Assembly: GCA_029962745.1 (NCBI GenBank)
Contig: CM057155.1
Location: 29,402,483 to 29,466,482, forward strand
Reading direction: 5' to 3'
From: Echinometra lucunter
Taxonomy: Eukaryota; Echinodermata; Echinoidea; Camarodonta; Echinometridae
Length of the DNA: 64,000 nt
Below the pieces are notes generated by a model. The model had not been told where the DNA came from. It worked only from the letters and a program-made list of their open reading frames with translations, and did not search any database. The position numbers and the translations under genes are program-made. This document shows, piece by piece, positions 24,540 to 36,611 of this stretch (position 1 is the stretch's first letter; the number at the start of each line of letters is the position of its first letter).

Positions 24540-26353
24540 ACAAGGAAAAAAAAAAGAAAAAAAGATGTCAAAGGCATCGCCATTCTCAGAGAAGCACTTG
24601 TCGTTCCCCCAAAAGGGTCATCACATTCTGGGGCTCTAATATTTTTTTTTCAGGGTCTCAAGTTCTGTTGGGGGCAGGTCTGTCCCCCCCCCCCCCTCCA
24701 GGTAGGCCCAAATACCTGAGGGTCGGAGACTATCATCGTTCCCTGTCTGGACTGACAGGAGGATATAGCAAGAGCGTTGGTTTCCGTCGCGACTCTTAAG
24801 GGATTTATGATGGCTTCCCTTAGCAAATTTCTGTATAATAATGATGGATGGATACTCCCTAATACTCAGGCTCTGTAGAGGTCAAAGTGTACTCTCTGTT
24901 ATTTCATCTACCACTGATTAGGCAAAAGATCTCTCTTCAGTTCTACTCTGTGGACCCTGCCCTCTTAGTTTCAACAAAATGCGGCCAATTAGGCCATGGG
25001 TACAAGGGCCCAAAAGGGTGCAGTTTTTCTGCTTTCGGTTTACTTGATGCGGGGCACTGCATAATAAACAAAGCAGAATTACCATCAAAATACAATACAA
25101 CAAATGGAAATATCAGTGTCATTTGAAAGAAAACTATCAAACAAACAAGAAAATCTGTGGATAAACATGGCTCTTTAAGGCTCATGAAACACTGTGGTTA
25201 TCGGGACAATATGGCAGCCTTTTCGAGGAACGCACAATGTTGATCACTATTGTATTCCTTTCCAAGACAGAAGCCCCGTCTTAACAGACACTTTTTTGAC
25301 TGAAATATCGGGGTAAACTCCGGCTAGTGTCAGGGTAATATTTTTTACCTCTTCCTGTTAAGCCGCTCCTGCTGAGGTAATGTCCGGAAGTTGTCGGGCC
25401 AAAATTTGCCCAAATTTGACCTGGTCCGACTGGGGTAAAATGTCACATTTACCCTGACATCGTCGAGCTAATGTCGGGGTAGCGTTTCTATTAAGACGCG
25501 ATCGAGGTAATGTCTGGCCAAAAGAGCTAGTAATTGCGCAGTGATTATCGAATCGCGTGAACATGTGCATAAATGGAGAAACCCTGTCTTCTTTACCAAT
25601 CATGTTGCCGGTTTGAAAGTTCATATTTTAGACCATAAAACATATTAGAATTCTCATTATTACTGATTTAATAAATTGAATATTTAAATTACCGCCTTTT
25701 TGAAAATATATTTCAATCTATATATTGAACTGATATTTTTCTGATACAAATATTTTATATTCTCACAAATGTAAGCATTAGGCGAGTTTAACCATGTCGA
25801 CAGTGCAGTAAGCTAGGGACAGGGATATTTAATCGTGAAACCAGTGTTTGTTCAGTCCAGTAGTTTTTCTTATTTATAATTATTTTCGACATTTGAAGTA
25901 TACACAAGAACTTGGAAGCGTTACTATGGCAAATCTAACCAGGGTAGGATTTCAGCATGTGTCTATTAAAGCGGTGCGCTGGGCGGGACACCCGTGGTGG
26001 TTATTGCACTGTTTAGGAATTTTTACCTTACCCCCGCTTTTTACCCCCTGGCATCACTCTGACATTACCCCGATAATTCACCCCTTCGGCGGTCTGTTAA
26101 GACGGGGGCTAGAATGGTAACTGATCAGTGACTTCTAAGCATTCCAGGGAACCGGGAAGAGAAGGAACCCCCCCCCCTATTTCAAAAATATGAACTTCTC
26201 CCTTTTCATAACGTTTTTTAAAGAAATGGTTTGATCAAAATAATATGACAATAGTGTTTCTAAACTCATTGGCTACTGTTCCTTTGTAAAAAGCTCATTG
26301 ATCCCTTAAGTCATGCAATTAAAAGTCATTTTGTCACTTCCTGGCCAAAATAA
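24540..26353. repeat. Inverted duplicated segment A, copy 2
   Basis: Reverse complement of 1-1774, including the poly-C run near 24687 and the internal TIR element. It defines the right-hand limit of the match at the AAAATAA near 26353, which corresponds to the left edge of the window. Confidence 0.85.
25272..26110. mobile_element. Second copy of the 18-bp-TIR transposon, AGA duplication
   Basis: Same element as 241-1062 in opposite orientation, with AGCCCCGTCTTAACAGAC at 25272-25289, its complement (one extra G) ending at 26110, and AGA on both flanks. It is duplicated as part of segment A rather than being an independent insertion. Confidence 0.75.
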
Positions 26354-26539
26354 GAGTAAATGATAATCAATTTTTCCCTTTACGTCAATGTTACAACCTC
26401 TCATGTTTGTAAAACGTAAGATATATATTGCTGAGAAAATGTCTTATTTTAAATTTTTTTAATGAACTTATTGGATTTACAATTTAAAATTGTGAAAAGA
26501 TTGTAACATTTTAAATTGAGCTCACTGACCCGTAAAAAA

Positions 26540-27039
26540 NNNNNNNNNNNNNNNNNNNNNNNNNNNNNNNNNNNNNNNNNNNNNNNNNNNNNNNNNNNNN
26601 NNNNNNNNNNNNNNNNNNNNNNNNNNNNNNNNNNNNNNNNNNNNNNNNNNNNNNNNNNNNNNNNNNNNNNNNNNNNNNNNNNNNNNNNNNNNNNNNNNNN
26701 NNNNNNNNNNNNNNNNNNNNNNNNNNNNNNNNNNNNNNNNNNNNNNNNNNNNNNNNNNNNNNNNNNNNNNNNNNNNNNNNNNNNNNNNNNNNNNNNNNNN
26801 NNNNNNNNNNNNNNNNNNNNNNNNNNNNNNNNNNNNNNNNNNNNNNNNNNNNNNNNNNNNNNNNNNNNNNNNNNNNNNNNNNNNNNNNNNNNNNNNNNNN
26901 NNNNNNNNNNNNNNNNNNNNNNNNNNNNNNNNNNNNNNNNNNNNNNNNNNNNNNNNNNNNNNNNNNNNNNNNNNNNNNNNNNNNNNNNNNNNNNNNNNNN
27001 NNNNNNNNNNNNNNNNNNNNNNNNNNNNNNNNNNNNNNN
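26540..27039. other. Assembly gap (500 N)
   Basis: Exactly 500 N, followed by a poly-C run. It lies just downstream of the last visible exon of the minus-strand hAT-like gene, so remaining exons could be lost here. Confidence 0.99.
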
Positions 27040-27896
27040 CCCCCCCCCCCCCCCCCCCCCCGGCCAGATATGAAGATCTATTAAAACTAATGATCTGAGC
27101 TATGTCTTCAACGCTGATTTTGTGGACAACTCTCCATTTGTTTTGTACACAAATTTTCAGATTTTCCTCATCTTTAAAATTGCATCTTGCCTCCTGAGCA
27201 CAACTTATGTCATGGAAAAAGTAAAATTCACACCACATATGTCAAGGTCAGGAGGAGATGATATGAAATATGTAAAATAAAGGGGAAAATCTGAAAATGT
27301 GTGTACGAAACAAATGAAGAGTTTTCCACAAAATCAGTCATTCTGAAGCACGTTTGCCAACTTGAGGATCCCATAGACATGATAGAAAGTACAACAAGAC
27401 TTTTTAAACGTCCATAACTTAACGATTTTAATGAAACTGTTTTTAAATTGTTCCTCTCATTTTACTCTTTCCAATAAGATTGCTTCTCTTCTTGGTGTTT
27501 GGTTTCCTTTAAATGTGACATCGCACCAGCTTCAGCACCTATGGCTGTTGGTTAGTGAAACAGGGCCCCAATACACGATAACCAAGTAACATCATAGCCT
27601 GCATCATAGTAACAATCCTACATAATTGCCCATGTTACATTTTCCCTGGGGTCCGATCACTTTTCACGAAGACATAGATAATACTCAAAATTGGATAATT
27701 AACACGAAATAATGATTGATCTTAACACTGACCGTAGACGGTGTTCCATGAAAAAAATGCTATCAAACAGAATATTTGTACTTTACCATGATAATCCTTT
27801 TCCTCTTTTCATGATTTTTAAATTCAATTTATGCAATCCTTTGCATGTAAATGTAAAGGTGTATACGCTTCTTCAATAATTAAAACCGTTACTTAC

Positions 27897-28058
27897 ACCT
27901 CCTTCTCGCCCAACCATGACGCTGGCACCATCAGAAGAAAAACCAGTCAGTTTCGCAATCGGAAGATCGAAGTTTTCAAGAATTGCCTTCACCTAGTTCA
28001 CGATAGTGTCTGCCCTGCCGTCTTTAATTCTTGCCAGCGCTAGAAAGGAGGTTTTTGT
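27897..28058 (-). pseudogene. hAT-like transposase exon 4, broken
   Basis: On the minus strand a good acceptor (CCTTCCAACTCAG) is followed by TSFLALARIKDGRADTIVN, an in-frame TAG, then KAILENFDLPIAKLTGF. After a one-base shift it encodes SSDGASVMVGREGG and ends at a GTAAGT donor. DGRADTIVN and SDGASVMVG are hallmarks of the DUF4371/hAT-like catalytic region, the latter containing a conserved Asp. The exon joins exon 3 in phase 0. The stop and the frameshift show the gene cannot make a full transposase from this copy. Confidence 0.75.
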
Positions 28059-28512
28059 CTGAGTTGGAAGGAAATAACATTAATGTCATGAGATGTAAAT
28101 ACTCAGCATATATTTATTATCTCGTCATTTATATATCAATTGGCGAAATTGCAGTACCCCTCCCAAAATAAAAAATGTATCCTCAAGACCCCCTTCATCT
28201 CGTATCCCATTCCCAACACTCCCAATTACCACCTGTTTTCTTCAAAGTACTGCTATTCGAGCTACTTTCGAAAACACCCGCCCCTTTTTTTCAAACTGGA
28301 CATACATTGCAATTATTTGCATTGCGAATAAACCATATACAGACTTGTGCAAATATCATAGTTGACATCGTTTGTAATTAATGACAAGTAGCGTTGGCCG
28401 TTAGAAAGTCACTGACCATTGGAATTATATTTTCTACATGTTCTATGAAGCTTTGATATAAAGACTGCATTAAACCATGGACCCTAAGCCAAATAAAATC
28501 ACTATACATTAT

Positions 28513-28820
28513 TCACATTTGATCTACGGCGGCCGTAAGGTGAGTCGAAAACAGCCGTTTTATTAATTTTGATTCAAACACCTATATGTAGTTGGATAAA
28601 AAATGTTAAAACGGCTGTTTTCGACTCGCCGTACGGCCGCCGTAGATTATGTGACCAAGATAATACCTTGGTCATATATGCTCTACAGCGGCCGTACGGC
28701 GAGTTGAAAACAGCCGTTTTAACATTTTATGTACGAGCTATACATATAGGTTGTTTGTATAAAAATGAATAAAACGGCTTTTTTTCGACTCGCCGTATGG
28801 CCGCCGTAGATCAAATGTGA
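28513..28820. repeat. Nested palindromes: two TCTACGGCGGCC hairpins inside a larger palindrome
   Basis: An arm of about 38 bp beginning TCTACGGCGGCCGTA and containing AAAACAGCCGTTTT appears four times in alternating orientation. Hairpin 1 is 28523-28646 and hairpin 2 is 28682-28810. The pair is itself flanked by TCACATTTGA and its complement, with a GACCAAG...CTTGGTC centre near 28662. It looks like a short palindromic MITE present twice. Confidence 0.85.
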
Positions 28821-29025
28821 CCGAGGTAAAGCACACTTCCCCTGGCGATGGAACATGCAACTGAATAAATTACAATAGAGTTGCCCACAAATGCACTTCT
28901 GAAGATTTTTTGTAATATCAACGCTATTAGCAAAGTTTATTTACTCTTCTTCATGATAATCTGTTGAAAAAACGTTAATGTGTGTACTAGAGAAATTACG
29001 CGGCCGAGTGTGTCACTGAACCTAC

Positions 29026-29220
29026 CTCTCCGTTAGTTTTCATGTATCTGATGTACATGATAAGCTGCTTCGTAGTTGACACGTCAGTAGATTCGTCAAC
29101 TAGTAGGACAAAGGCAGGGCTCTGCCTTATAGCCTCCAATTCCATCTCAATTACCTCTCCAGCAAGGAGTTCGACAAACTCCTGTTTGGTCATCTCGGAC
29201 GAGTAGGTTGCGTTGCCACC
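29026..29220 (-). CDS. hAT-like transposase exon 3 (DUF4371 start)
   Basis: After the acceptor TCTTATTACAG it encodes GGNATYSSEMTKQEFVELL, then QSPAFVLLVDESTDVSTTKQ and LIMYIRYMKTNGE, ending at GAG/GTAGGT. FVLLVDESTDVSTTKQL is the signature of DUF4371/hAT-like transposases (ZNF862 and C17orf113 relatives), with the conserved acidic pair in DEST. It joins exon 2 in phase 0 and exon 4 in phase 0. A longer open frame extends upstream into the intron; the splice site and homology place the start here. Confidence 0.85.
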
Positions 29221-30116
29221 CTGTAATAAGATTACAGAAGTGCACAGAAGAGTAACTAAATGATGATGATTTAGATCATCGTCATCATTACGGTCTATCA
29301 CTATAATAATTATGTTTACGTTTTCATCATTTATTGATATGGTCAATACGGGCATGGACATTATTTAGCTGCATCGCCTGTATGATACTGGGAACTTTCG
29401 AGACCAAGTCCATTGAATGCACCATTCGCATAATCAATAAGATTGAGTGATAACGCTCACTCAATTTACGTGAAAATGCTAATTATTTCTTTTTGGTGAA
29501 ATAGCCGATTACGACTTTGATCAAATCCATCATAACGCCCATTACCATTTTTCAAAAGGGCAGAGCTAGGGAATTTATCTATTTTTTCTCAACGAATAAA
29601 TTTAAATTTTAACAGATATTTTTTTTAAAAATAAAAACATTGATATGAAACATATTTAATGCGGTACGTAATCTTCCTTGCTTAATTACCGACATTACTG
29701 GTATATATTTTTATGTAAATGACAATGCATGCTGATGTTGCCTTATTCCCACTTTCACAATTCGCGCCATGATTGAAACGGTGATCTTGAATTTGTACTA
29801 TCATACAGATCGGTCATGGCGATCGCACTGATCACAGAAAAAAATGAATAATTCAAAAATTCTCGCTATCAGTTATGGAAGGCAAATCATGGCGATCGAA
29901 ACGGATCGCACGCGAGTGGGAACGAGGCATTAATGTAAAGACTAGATCAAGCTCATATAAGCACATCTTCCAATGTGTGTTGCAGATACATAATTTTCAT
30001 CAAAATGTGCTGAAGTCATTTATTGGTTTTGCATTGCCATATCTTGGTCATTGTGTTAGGGTGGACTTTGTCTTAATTGCATTGCAATAAAAGGTATCAA
30101 GGACTATTTTTCATAC

Positions 30117-30472
30117 CACATTCAGATGATCTATGTAGTCGCAGCCTAGGCTCTTCATGAGTTTGAGGAGGGGGACATACTTCGTCGAGAAAGGCAGCTC
30201 CTCCTTCACCAGCCAATAAACACACCGCAGAGCCCCCAAGAGAGCCATTTTGTTTACTGACGTTGGTCTGTTCAGTGCCCCCCTTATACCGCCGTGGGCA
30301 ACGATTGCAGCGACTTGGGCCTGGGTCGCGGCAGCATTCTTGTGCATCGTTCCCTTCTCGTGCCGCTTGATGGAAGCCAAGCGGTAAACTGAACAGGGTC
30401 GCAACGTCCAGGCCGGGTTCCTCTGGCGGGCTTCATGTCCTATGTGTAGGGAACACCAGTCGCAAATCATAC
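30117..30472 (-). CDS. hAT-like transposase exon 2 (zinc finger)
   Basis: It follows an AATTCAG acceptor and starts GT, completing a Gly codon with the last base of exon 1. It encodes MICDWCSLH, then CSVYRLASIKRHEKGTMH. The C-x2-C ... C ... H-x5-H spacing is that of the TTF-type/BED-like DNA-binding finger found just before DUF4371 in this family. The rest (KMALLGALRCVYWLVKEELP, LMKSLGCDYIDHLNV) is the usual linker. It ends at GTG/GTATGA. The Met at its start is an internal residue, not the protein start. Confidence 0.85.
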
Positions 30473-31537
30473 CTGAATTGAAAGTATGAGATATTCAGAG
30501 CAAGGCTGATTTGGAGTAGATTCGAAAATAATTGTGAAGTGAACCGTTATTACCTAAGAAATATTATAGGCCGTAAATCTGCTGTTTTTAATATTGTTTC
30601 ACCCCCTTCTTCTATACTCTCTCAAAATATTGGGTAAAAGTGTTCCATTTGGGTAATAATGTGTCCCATCAAAATTGGGGGTTTCTTTTGGGTATTTTTA
30701 TTCATCCAGTGTGATGAAAGGTTTGCCCATTCCAAAGTAATTGCTACTTATTTCTATGCCTACTTACTGGACCACATGCTTTCCGCATATGCATTACAGC
30801 CCAAAATTGATTGGACACTCCCAGTCTAGTCTGCAATCAGATCTACATGTAGTGTCGCCAAATCAGGCTGTGTCTGTGCCCTTGGTACATTCAGCCACAG
30901 TACATCTAGTCTAGCTACTTCAGGCTCTGCACATCAATGCACTATACGAATTGAGAAACCAAGGGTATGTGCCTGCAGACTATACTCACATTATTTATTG
31001 AGAAGTACCTTTTCTGCTTATTCATGTTCTAGTTGTAACTTTGGTTTCAGAATTATTTTCAACTAACATAAAGTTCTATTATTAGAAAATACTTCGAGAT
31101 ATAGGCATACTCTTTAAATCTGAAAAAAAGGGTATAAATAACCGTCGATGACTAGATTCATAAAAACAAAGCGGACAAATAATTAAGCCGTTCGAAATTT
31201 GGAATTATTGTTACATGTTTATTTCAAGAGAAACCCTACCACCAACAGGTAAGACCTTTATCTAGGCAAAGGTTATTTTTTCATTTACTTGTTTATTCAT
31301 ATTTTTATTTATTATATATGCAAATGAAATTTGACAAGCGGCACATATTGCATGGTATTTATTAAAATTTAACACATCGCAATATTAAAAATGTACAGTC
31401 TCAAAACAGTGGAATTAGTTACATAATTAAAAAGTACACATATTTATCACATATACTGAATGGAATAAATGAAATACTCCTGTGCAACTTATGAAACCAT
31501 GCATATAGTTCACCCGTGATTAAACAAAGAATAGTAA

Positions 31538-31725
31538 GAAGAAGAATAAGAGAAAAAAATAGGAGAAGGGGTAGAAGGGGAAGAAGAAAACGGAGAAAAG
31601 GAATAAGGAGAAGGAGGAGAAGAAGAAGAATATGGAAAAGAAGGAGTAGGGTGAGGAGAAAAAGACGATGGAGAAGAGGAATACAATGAAAAAGGAGGTT
31701 GAAGAAGAATAAGACGAAGATCAAA
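31538..31725 (+). repeat. GAA/GGA purine tract, about 190 bp
   Basis: Nearly uninterrupted purines on the + strand. The complementary open frames (Leu/Ser/Pro-rich) are artefacts of this. Confidence 0.9.
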
Positions 31726-31878
31726 GATCACATAATATAATGCAAAATGAGAATAAAGAGTACTGATATGTAAAATGTAAAATTATAAATTTGGCAATTA
31801 TGAAACGCAACATACTGAAATGGTCAATTTACAAAGAATACAATCAAAGCAAAGGATTAAGGAAACGTGATTATTAAC

Positions 31879-32095
31879 GGTCAAGTCCACCCCAGAAAAA
31901 TTTTGAATTGAATAAATAGAGAAATATCAAACTAGATAACGCAGAAAATTTCATCAAAATTGGATGTAAAAAGAAATTAATGTTGTAAAGTTTTGCTTAT
32001 TTTCCGCAAAATATTGATATGCACAACTCATATTGACATCATGACATGCAAATACAAACGATAATGTCCCTCACTATTTCTTTTGTTTTTGAATT
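31879..32095 (+). mobile_element. Left half of the GTCAAGTCCA palindromic MITE
   Basis: It shares GGTCAAGTCCA, CAGAAAATTTCATC, ATTGGATGTAAAA and TTTTGCTTATTTTC with the left arm of the complete element at 37371-37978. The right arm is missing. Confidence 0.7.
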
Positions 32096-32302
32096 ACTAT
32101 TGAAATCCATAAAAATAAATACCACTAAAACTGCATAAAAAATAAAATCAACAATAAAAACAAACAGCTCTTTGTTCTTTGCGCGGCACTATTAAATCAG
32201 GGAAGAAGGATCTTTCCAACCCCGGCCCGAAGGCTCCACCCCTCGAGAATCGAGATAGCAATAAGGATCATCATCCACCTCACCTCTGAGAGATACTGAT
32301 AA

Positions 32303-33970
32303 AAAAATGTTTAAAACTAAAGTTTCAAATTTTCTCCCCCCCCAAAAAAAAACGACTGAAAGTGTGCAACTGGCATATGTTACGAAAAGTTAGGTTTTTC
32401 AATGCTTCACGAAAATTAATGCCCATTATCATCATCCGCAACTTAAAACCTTTATTCAGTTTTATAATTGGAGAATAATAAACGGAAACTTTCAACTGAC
32501 GTGGACAACAGACTGGTTGACAAACATCCTATCGATAGAAAATCACTGAAATCGGCCCAAATATTCTCGACCTCCGGACCTCGTGGACCCACGGTCTAGT
32601 CCTGGCGAGGACCAACTTTTTTTAGGCGACAACCCTGCTTTGCTTTGCTTAAGTTACTCCATGAGCGATTCACAATTAGATATCATTGTACTGTTAACAA
32701 CGCTGGTATTGAAGAACTATCTGGCATATAAGATCTAAAATTAACAAATCTTGCACTCTTCCTCATTTAGGTCTAACTCTAGTCTAACGTAGGCATAAAG
32801 CCGTCAAGTACATAACAATAATTGCTTTGCATAACATGTCATAGAATTCATTCAATACCGAGTATGAACAAAGAACCGGTGATATGAACATGCTGTAATA
32901 AAAAACATGATAAAACTTCTTTATCATAGGAAATTTACATTAGATTATTTGCTGTTTCCGATCAACGAAATGAACCAAATATAATCGAAGTAACACTAAC
33001 ACTCTAACAGTGTATAATATTAAAAATAGTAGACAGTTCAATGACATTTCAAAACAAATATTAAAATAGCCTAGGCATTGACGACGTTTAGACTAGAATT
33101 GAAATTGTAAGAAGTCCAGAACTAACCTTCTTCTGTGGTATTCAACCACGGTCTATTCTCTTTCCAAGCCTTAGAAAAACCAGTAGCCTGGCCCCTCCTC
33201 GGTCTTTTGGCTCTGATGGGCCCATCGATGTCATCGTCGTCTCCTGGGCTATCCACTGGATCATCAAGGGCGATATCGACCACATCATCATCACCATATG
33301 GCTGGGTTTCTACCTGAATGTCTTCTTCGGCAAGTTCGGATGGCTCGCCGTACCGCTGCGTTTCATCATCATTTACAAGATCATCATCCGCATCGAGCTC
33401 GAGCGCATTATCGACCGCATCATCACCATATGGCTGGGTTTCTGCCTGATCGTCTTCTTCGGCTGGCTCGCCTTGCCGTTGCGTTTCATCATCATTTACC
33501 AGCGGACCATCTGCATCCGCATCAAGCTCGAGCGTATTATCGACCTCATCGATGTCATCGACCTCCGCTTCAACGTCATCGACCTTATCGACAATCTGAG
33601 ATTGCTTTGGTTTAAAAAATCCTAAAATCGAGGTTTGCGACATTTTGATAGGTCCTACTATGCGTTCTAAAGCCTCCTATGATCTGAGCGCCAGCGCAAA
33701 TGATCAAGCAAGGTTTGTTTCAAAATTAAGCATTTTTTTTTTCTCTCCTCTCAGATGTCTATCTTTCTCTCTCTCCCGGGTTAGAAAAAAATCTCATTGT
33801 ATTCCAACCCTATAAATCTTTGGTCGAAGTAATTTGTCTATTACGTTTTTTTCACCAATGTGTGGTCAAACTCTGGGTTTGGTCATAAAATTAAAACGAC
33901 GGAATGGGCCGGGGGCGGCGTAACCGGGGATTGTTCATCATTAAGGACTTCTTGGAAAGTCCTGTTTCAT
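32303..33970. repeat. Inverted duplicated segment C, copy 2
   Basis: Reverse complement of 5448-7004. This copy is longer, with about 80 bp near 33765-33845 absent from copy 1 and a fuller exon 1. It is taken as the parent because the downstream exons follow only here. Confidence 0.85.
33127..33643 (-). CDS. hAT-like transposase exon 1 with N-terminal PIP box
   Basis: The ATG opens a 172-codon exon. Residues 3-10 (QTSILGFF) match the PCNA-interacting peptide consensus Q-x2-I/L/M-x2-F-F, followed by KPK. About 120 residues then are strongly acidic, built of two repeats ending ETQPYGDD, followed by a KRPRRG basic cluster (likely nuclear localisation signal) and FSKAWKENRPWLN, the segment that normally precedes the zinc finger. 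The donor is GAAG/GTTAGT, phase 1, matching exon 2. A transposase carrying a PIP box could bind the replication clamp; Drosophila pogo is a known precedent. I did not see the hAT C-terminal dimerisation region in the window. Confidence 0.85.
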
Positions 33971-34920
33971 CCGACAGTTACCATATAGAAAGTGTCTCTC
34001 AGCCAATAAGAATTAAGGAATATTGTCAGATCTCACAACCTGTCGGACAAAAATGTTGATGAAACGCTCCCCAGGGGTGGGACGCTTGCCCCACCCCCAA
34101 AAAAAATCCCATAGGATTTTTTTTAAAATGGAAAATGTCCTTTTTTCAAAGTGAGACGAAGTTCCCTTTTGAAGTCAAACCTAGGCTCGCGCTCGCATCA
34201 CTAATAAAGTACTCATCATGTTCATGGTTACAATAATGCATGTCCAGTTTCCACGTAGGCCTTCATCATTTTGGCTCCCGTTTCGCTCTCGATTTTCGCA
34301 TGAGTCGCATCAAATGTTATTGGGTCTACTCATTCTGTCCCTGGTTGCCAAAAAATGCCTAGAATTTCCAGTTTTCATGTTGGAATATCAGTTCGCGCTT
34401 CCCACTCGCATTCTATTCTTGTGTCGTTAAATGCAGTCATTAATTTAAAGGTTCCCTTTTTGGTAAGTTGCAGCATATTAATTCATTAGTTAGATACTCT
34501 TCTCATGATTACAAAAACTGCTCGGAATGCTTAATTTCCATATCACTGTCATATATAAATCATAAATCACTACAAAAAAGGCTTTGCTCAACTCAATTAC
34601 TACAAAACACTTTACGCAGATGATAATCTCATAGTGAAAATATCATTTGCACCAAAATGCCGAGACATGTAAGTACCCCTTTAGGATTTGTCCCCCGGCC
34701 ACCCAAACGAAAATATGTTCCGCTGCCACTGGAATGGGTGAAGGGAGTTGGTATGTACGTCCTTCAATCATGTCAACAGTTCAACACATGACATTCCCGA
34801 AATGGAGAATTGTCACTTATGTAAGGTAATTTCACTCTTTTAATGGATCCAAATAGGTACGTTCCTACGGGACGTAGAACCCCAGCGTAGCCCCATAAGA
34901 ACCATTCTTTTAAAATATTG

Positions 34921-35342
34921 AGTGTTTCCACTCTTCCCGAAATTCAGGAAATTTTAACTTTTTCCACGAAAGGTTCGGGAAATTAAAAAATTCCAGGAAA
35001 TTTCGGGAAATCCGAAAGATAACAATGAAACAACAATTAAACATAGCAACTATTAATATTCATGTTATATTTGCATGATTTTAACCTCCATACGTGGCTC
35101 AAAATTTTTCGCTCGCGCTCCGCGCTGGCATTTCGTAATATTGTTCCTATTTTTAAAGAGGGCGGGGACAAAAAAAAATGCTAAATTCCCTGATTTTTGC
35201 CACCTGAAACAAATTTACACTCGCTGTATTATTGCCCAATTTTCGTTAAAAATCAAACTTGAAAATTCCAGGAAATATTTATGAATTTCAGGAAATTTGG
35301 AATCCAATTTCGGGAAATTTATCTTGGAGCTGTGGAAACACT
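34921..35342. mobile_element. Small TIR element, AGTGTTTCCAC ends
   Basis: AGTGTTTCCAC at 34921 and its exact complement ending at 35342 bound 422 bp. The interior is rich in TTTCCNGAAA and AATTTCGGGAAAT variants near both ends. The ends resemble some hAT termini, but no 8-bp duplication was found. Confidence 0.5.
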
Positions 35343-35548
35343 GGTGTCAGTATTGCTAATAATCAGGCGACGGAATACATCGATAGTGAAATGAAGCGAA
35401 ATTTTGTCAACACAATAGATTGAAGAAAATAAGTTGTGGGTTGTTAAAGGGGTTCTCCGGACTAGAAATCTTGTCCTCCGACTCGGAGGCTCCGATCAAA
35501 TAAAGCAAACTTGGATCGACAACTGATTAAAATAATGTGCATTGCCGA

Positions 35549-36611
35549 TATTGTGTTCATACACACACATTTCATTCTTCATCAAGTCATCCTCTCATTC
35601 TGTCATTCTATCATGCTATTCATTCATACCCTAACCTTCATGCTTCATCACCTCCACCCCTGTCTCCATCCTCCAGACTTGTTATGTAAACATTGACCAT
35701 ACCCTATTTACCACATCATGAACAGCCCCTGTTCTCTCCATCTGGTTCATACTTCCTTGTCAATATCATCCAGCCACACAAAGAATATAATGTTATGTAC
35801 AGTGTATAATATAAAGTCAGTCTTGATTGTAAGTTTTCAGAGTTGCCAGGTCCGAGCTGAAGAAAATACCCAAATTGTACCATAAATCCCCAAATTTTTA
35901 TAATCACAATAAGTTCTGAAAAAGTGAGGATATTTATCATGTTTATTGCCCAAAATTTGTTAATATGTGTTCATACACACCAGATTTTTTTTTTTTTTTT
36001 TTTTTTTTGGGGGGGGGGGGGTTCGATGCAAAGTACGGTAGATTGGCAACCCCACCATTTATCGTACATCCAACGAAGTTCAATGTAATGAATTCATCGG
36101 TTGAATAGCGGATGATCTACGCTGTTGACCGCATTTTAGCATAGAGTAATTATATATATCTCTATGTATTTTAGCATCATATTACTGAAAAATAACGAAT
36201 CATGGTGCTTTTCACCAAAACCTTCAAAAATCCACTAAACTGTTTGAAAAATCCCCAAATTTATTTTAATCCCCAAAATTTTTTCCATCCCCAAAGGCTT
36301 CTCAAAATCCCCAAATTTTCAAAATTTGGGGATGGGATATGGAGATCCCAAAATGGCCACACTGATTATATTTGGAACTTAAAAGAAACCAGTCATGCTA
36401 GTTATTTATCGAGTCCAAGTGTTTATCTAAGTTAGGCTACACACATATAAAATTGGCGACGAGGATGTGATAATGGAATAGGACCTCGGTTCTATTGCGT
36501 TGGTTTTCGGAACTTGAGATAATGAAGCATGAGGGTAATGAATGAATAACATGATGACAGAATGAGAGGATGACTTGATGAAGAATGAAATGTGTGTGTA
36601 TGAACACAATA
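35549..36611. mobile_element. 1.06 kb element with about 100-bp inverted ends
   Basis: TATTGTGTTCATACACACAC, CATCAAGTCATCCTCTCATT and ATGCTTCAT(C/T)A on the left recur as their complement at 36500-36611, with small indels. The interior contains CCCCAAATTTT repeats and a long T/G homopolymer. No coding sequence. Confidence 0.7.

Larger units (their letters stand above)
30473..33126 (-). other. Intron 1 of the hAT-like gene
   Basis: Bounded by a GTTAGT donor and a CAG acceptor that join in the correct phase. It contains a purine-rich tract (31538-31725), one half of a GTCAAGTCCA-type MITE (31879-32095) and part of duplicated segment C. Confidence 0.7.

Noticed and set aside
26516..27238. Long open frames across the second N gap
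   Set aside because: Same reason; flanks encode poly-Pro/poly-Gly from homopolymers.
31419..31731. Leu-rich and Ser/Pro-rich minus-strand frames
   Set aside because: Complement of the purine tract.
35975..36020. T/G homopolymer as a functional site
   Set aside because: Most likely replication slippage or assembly artefact.
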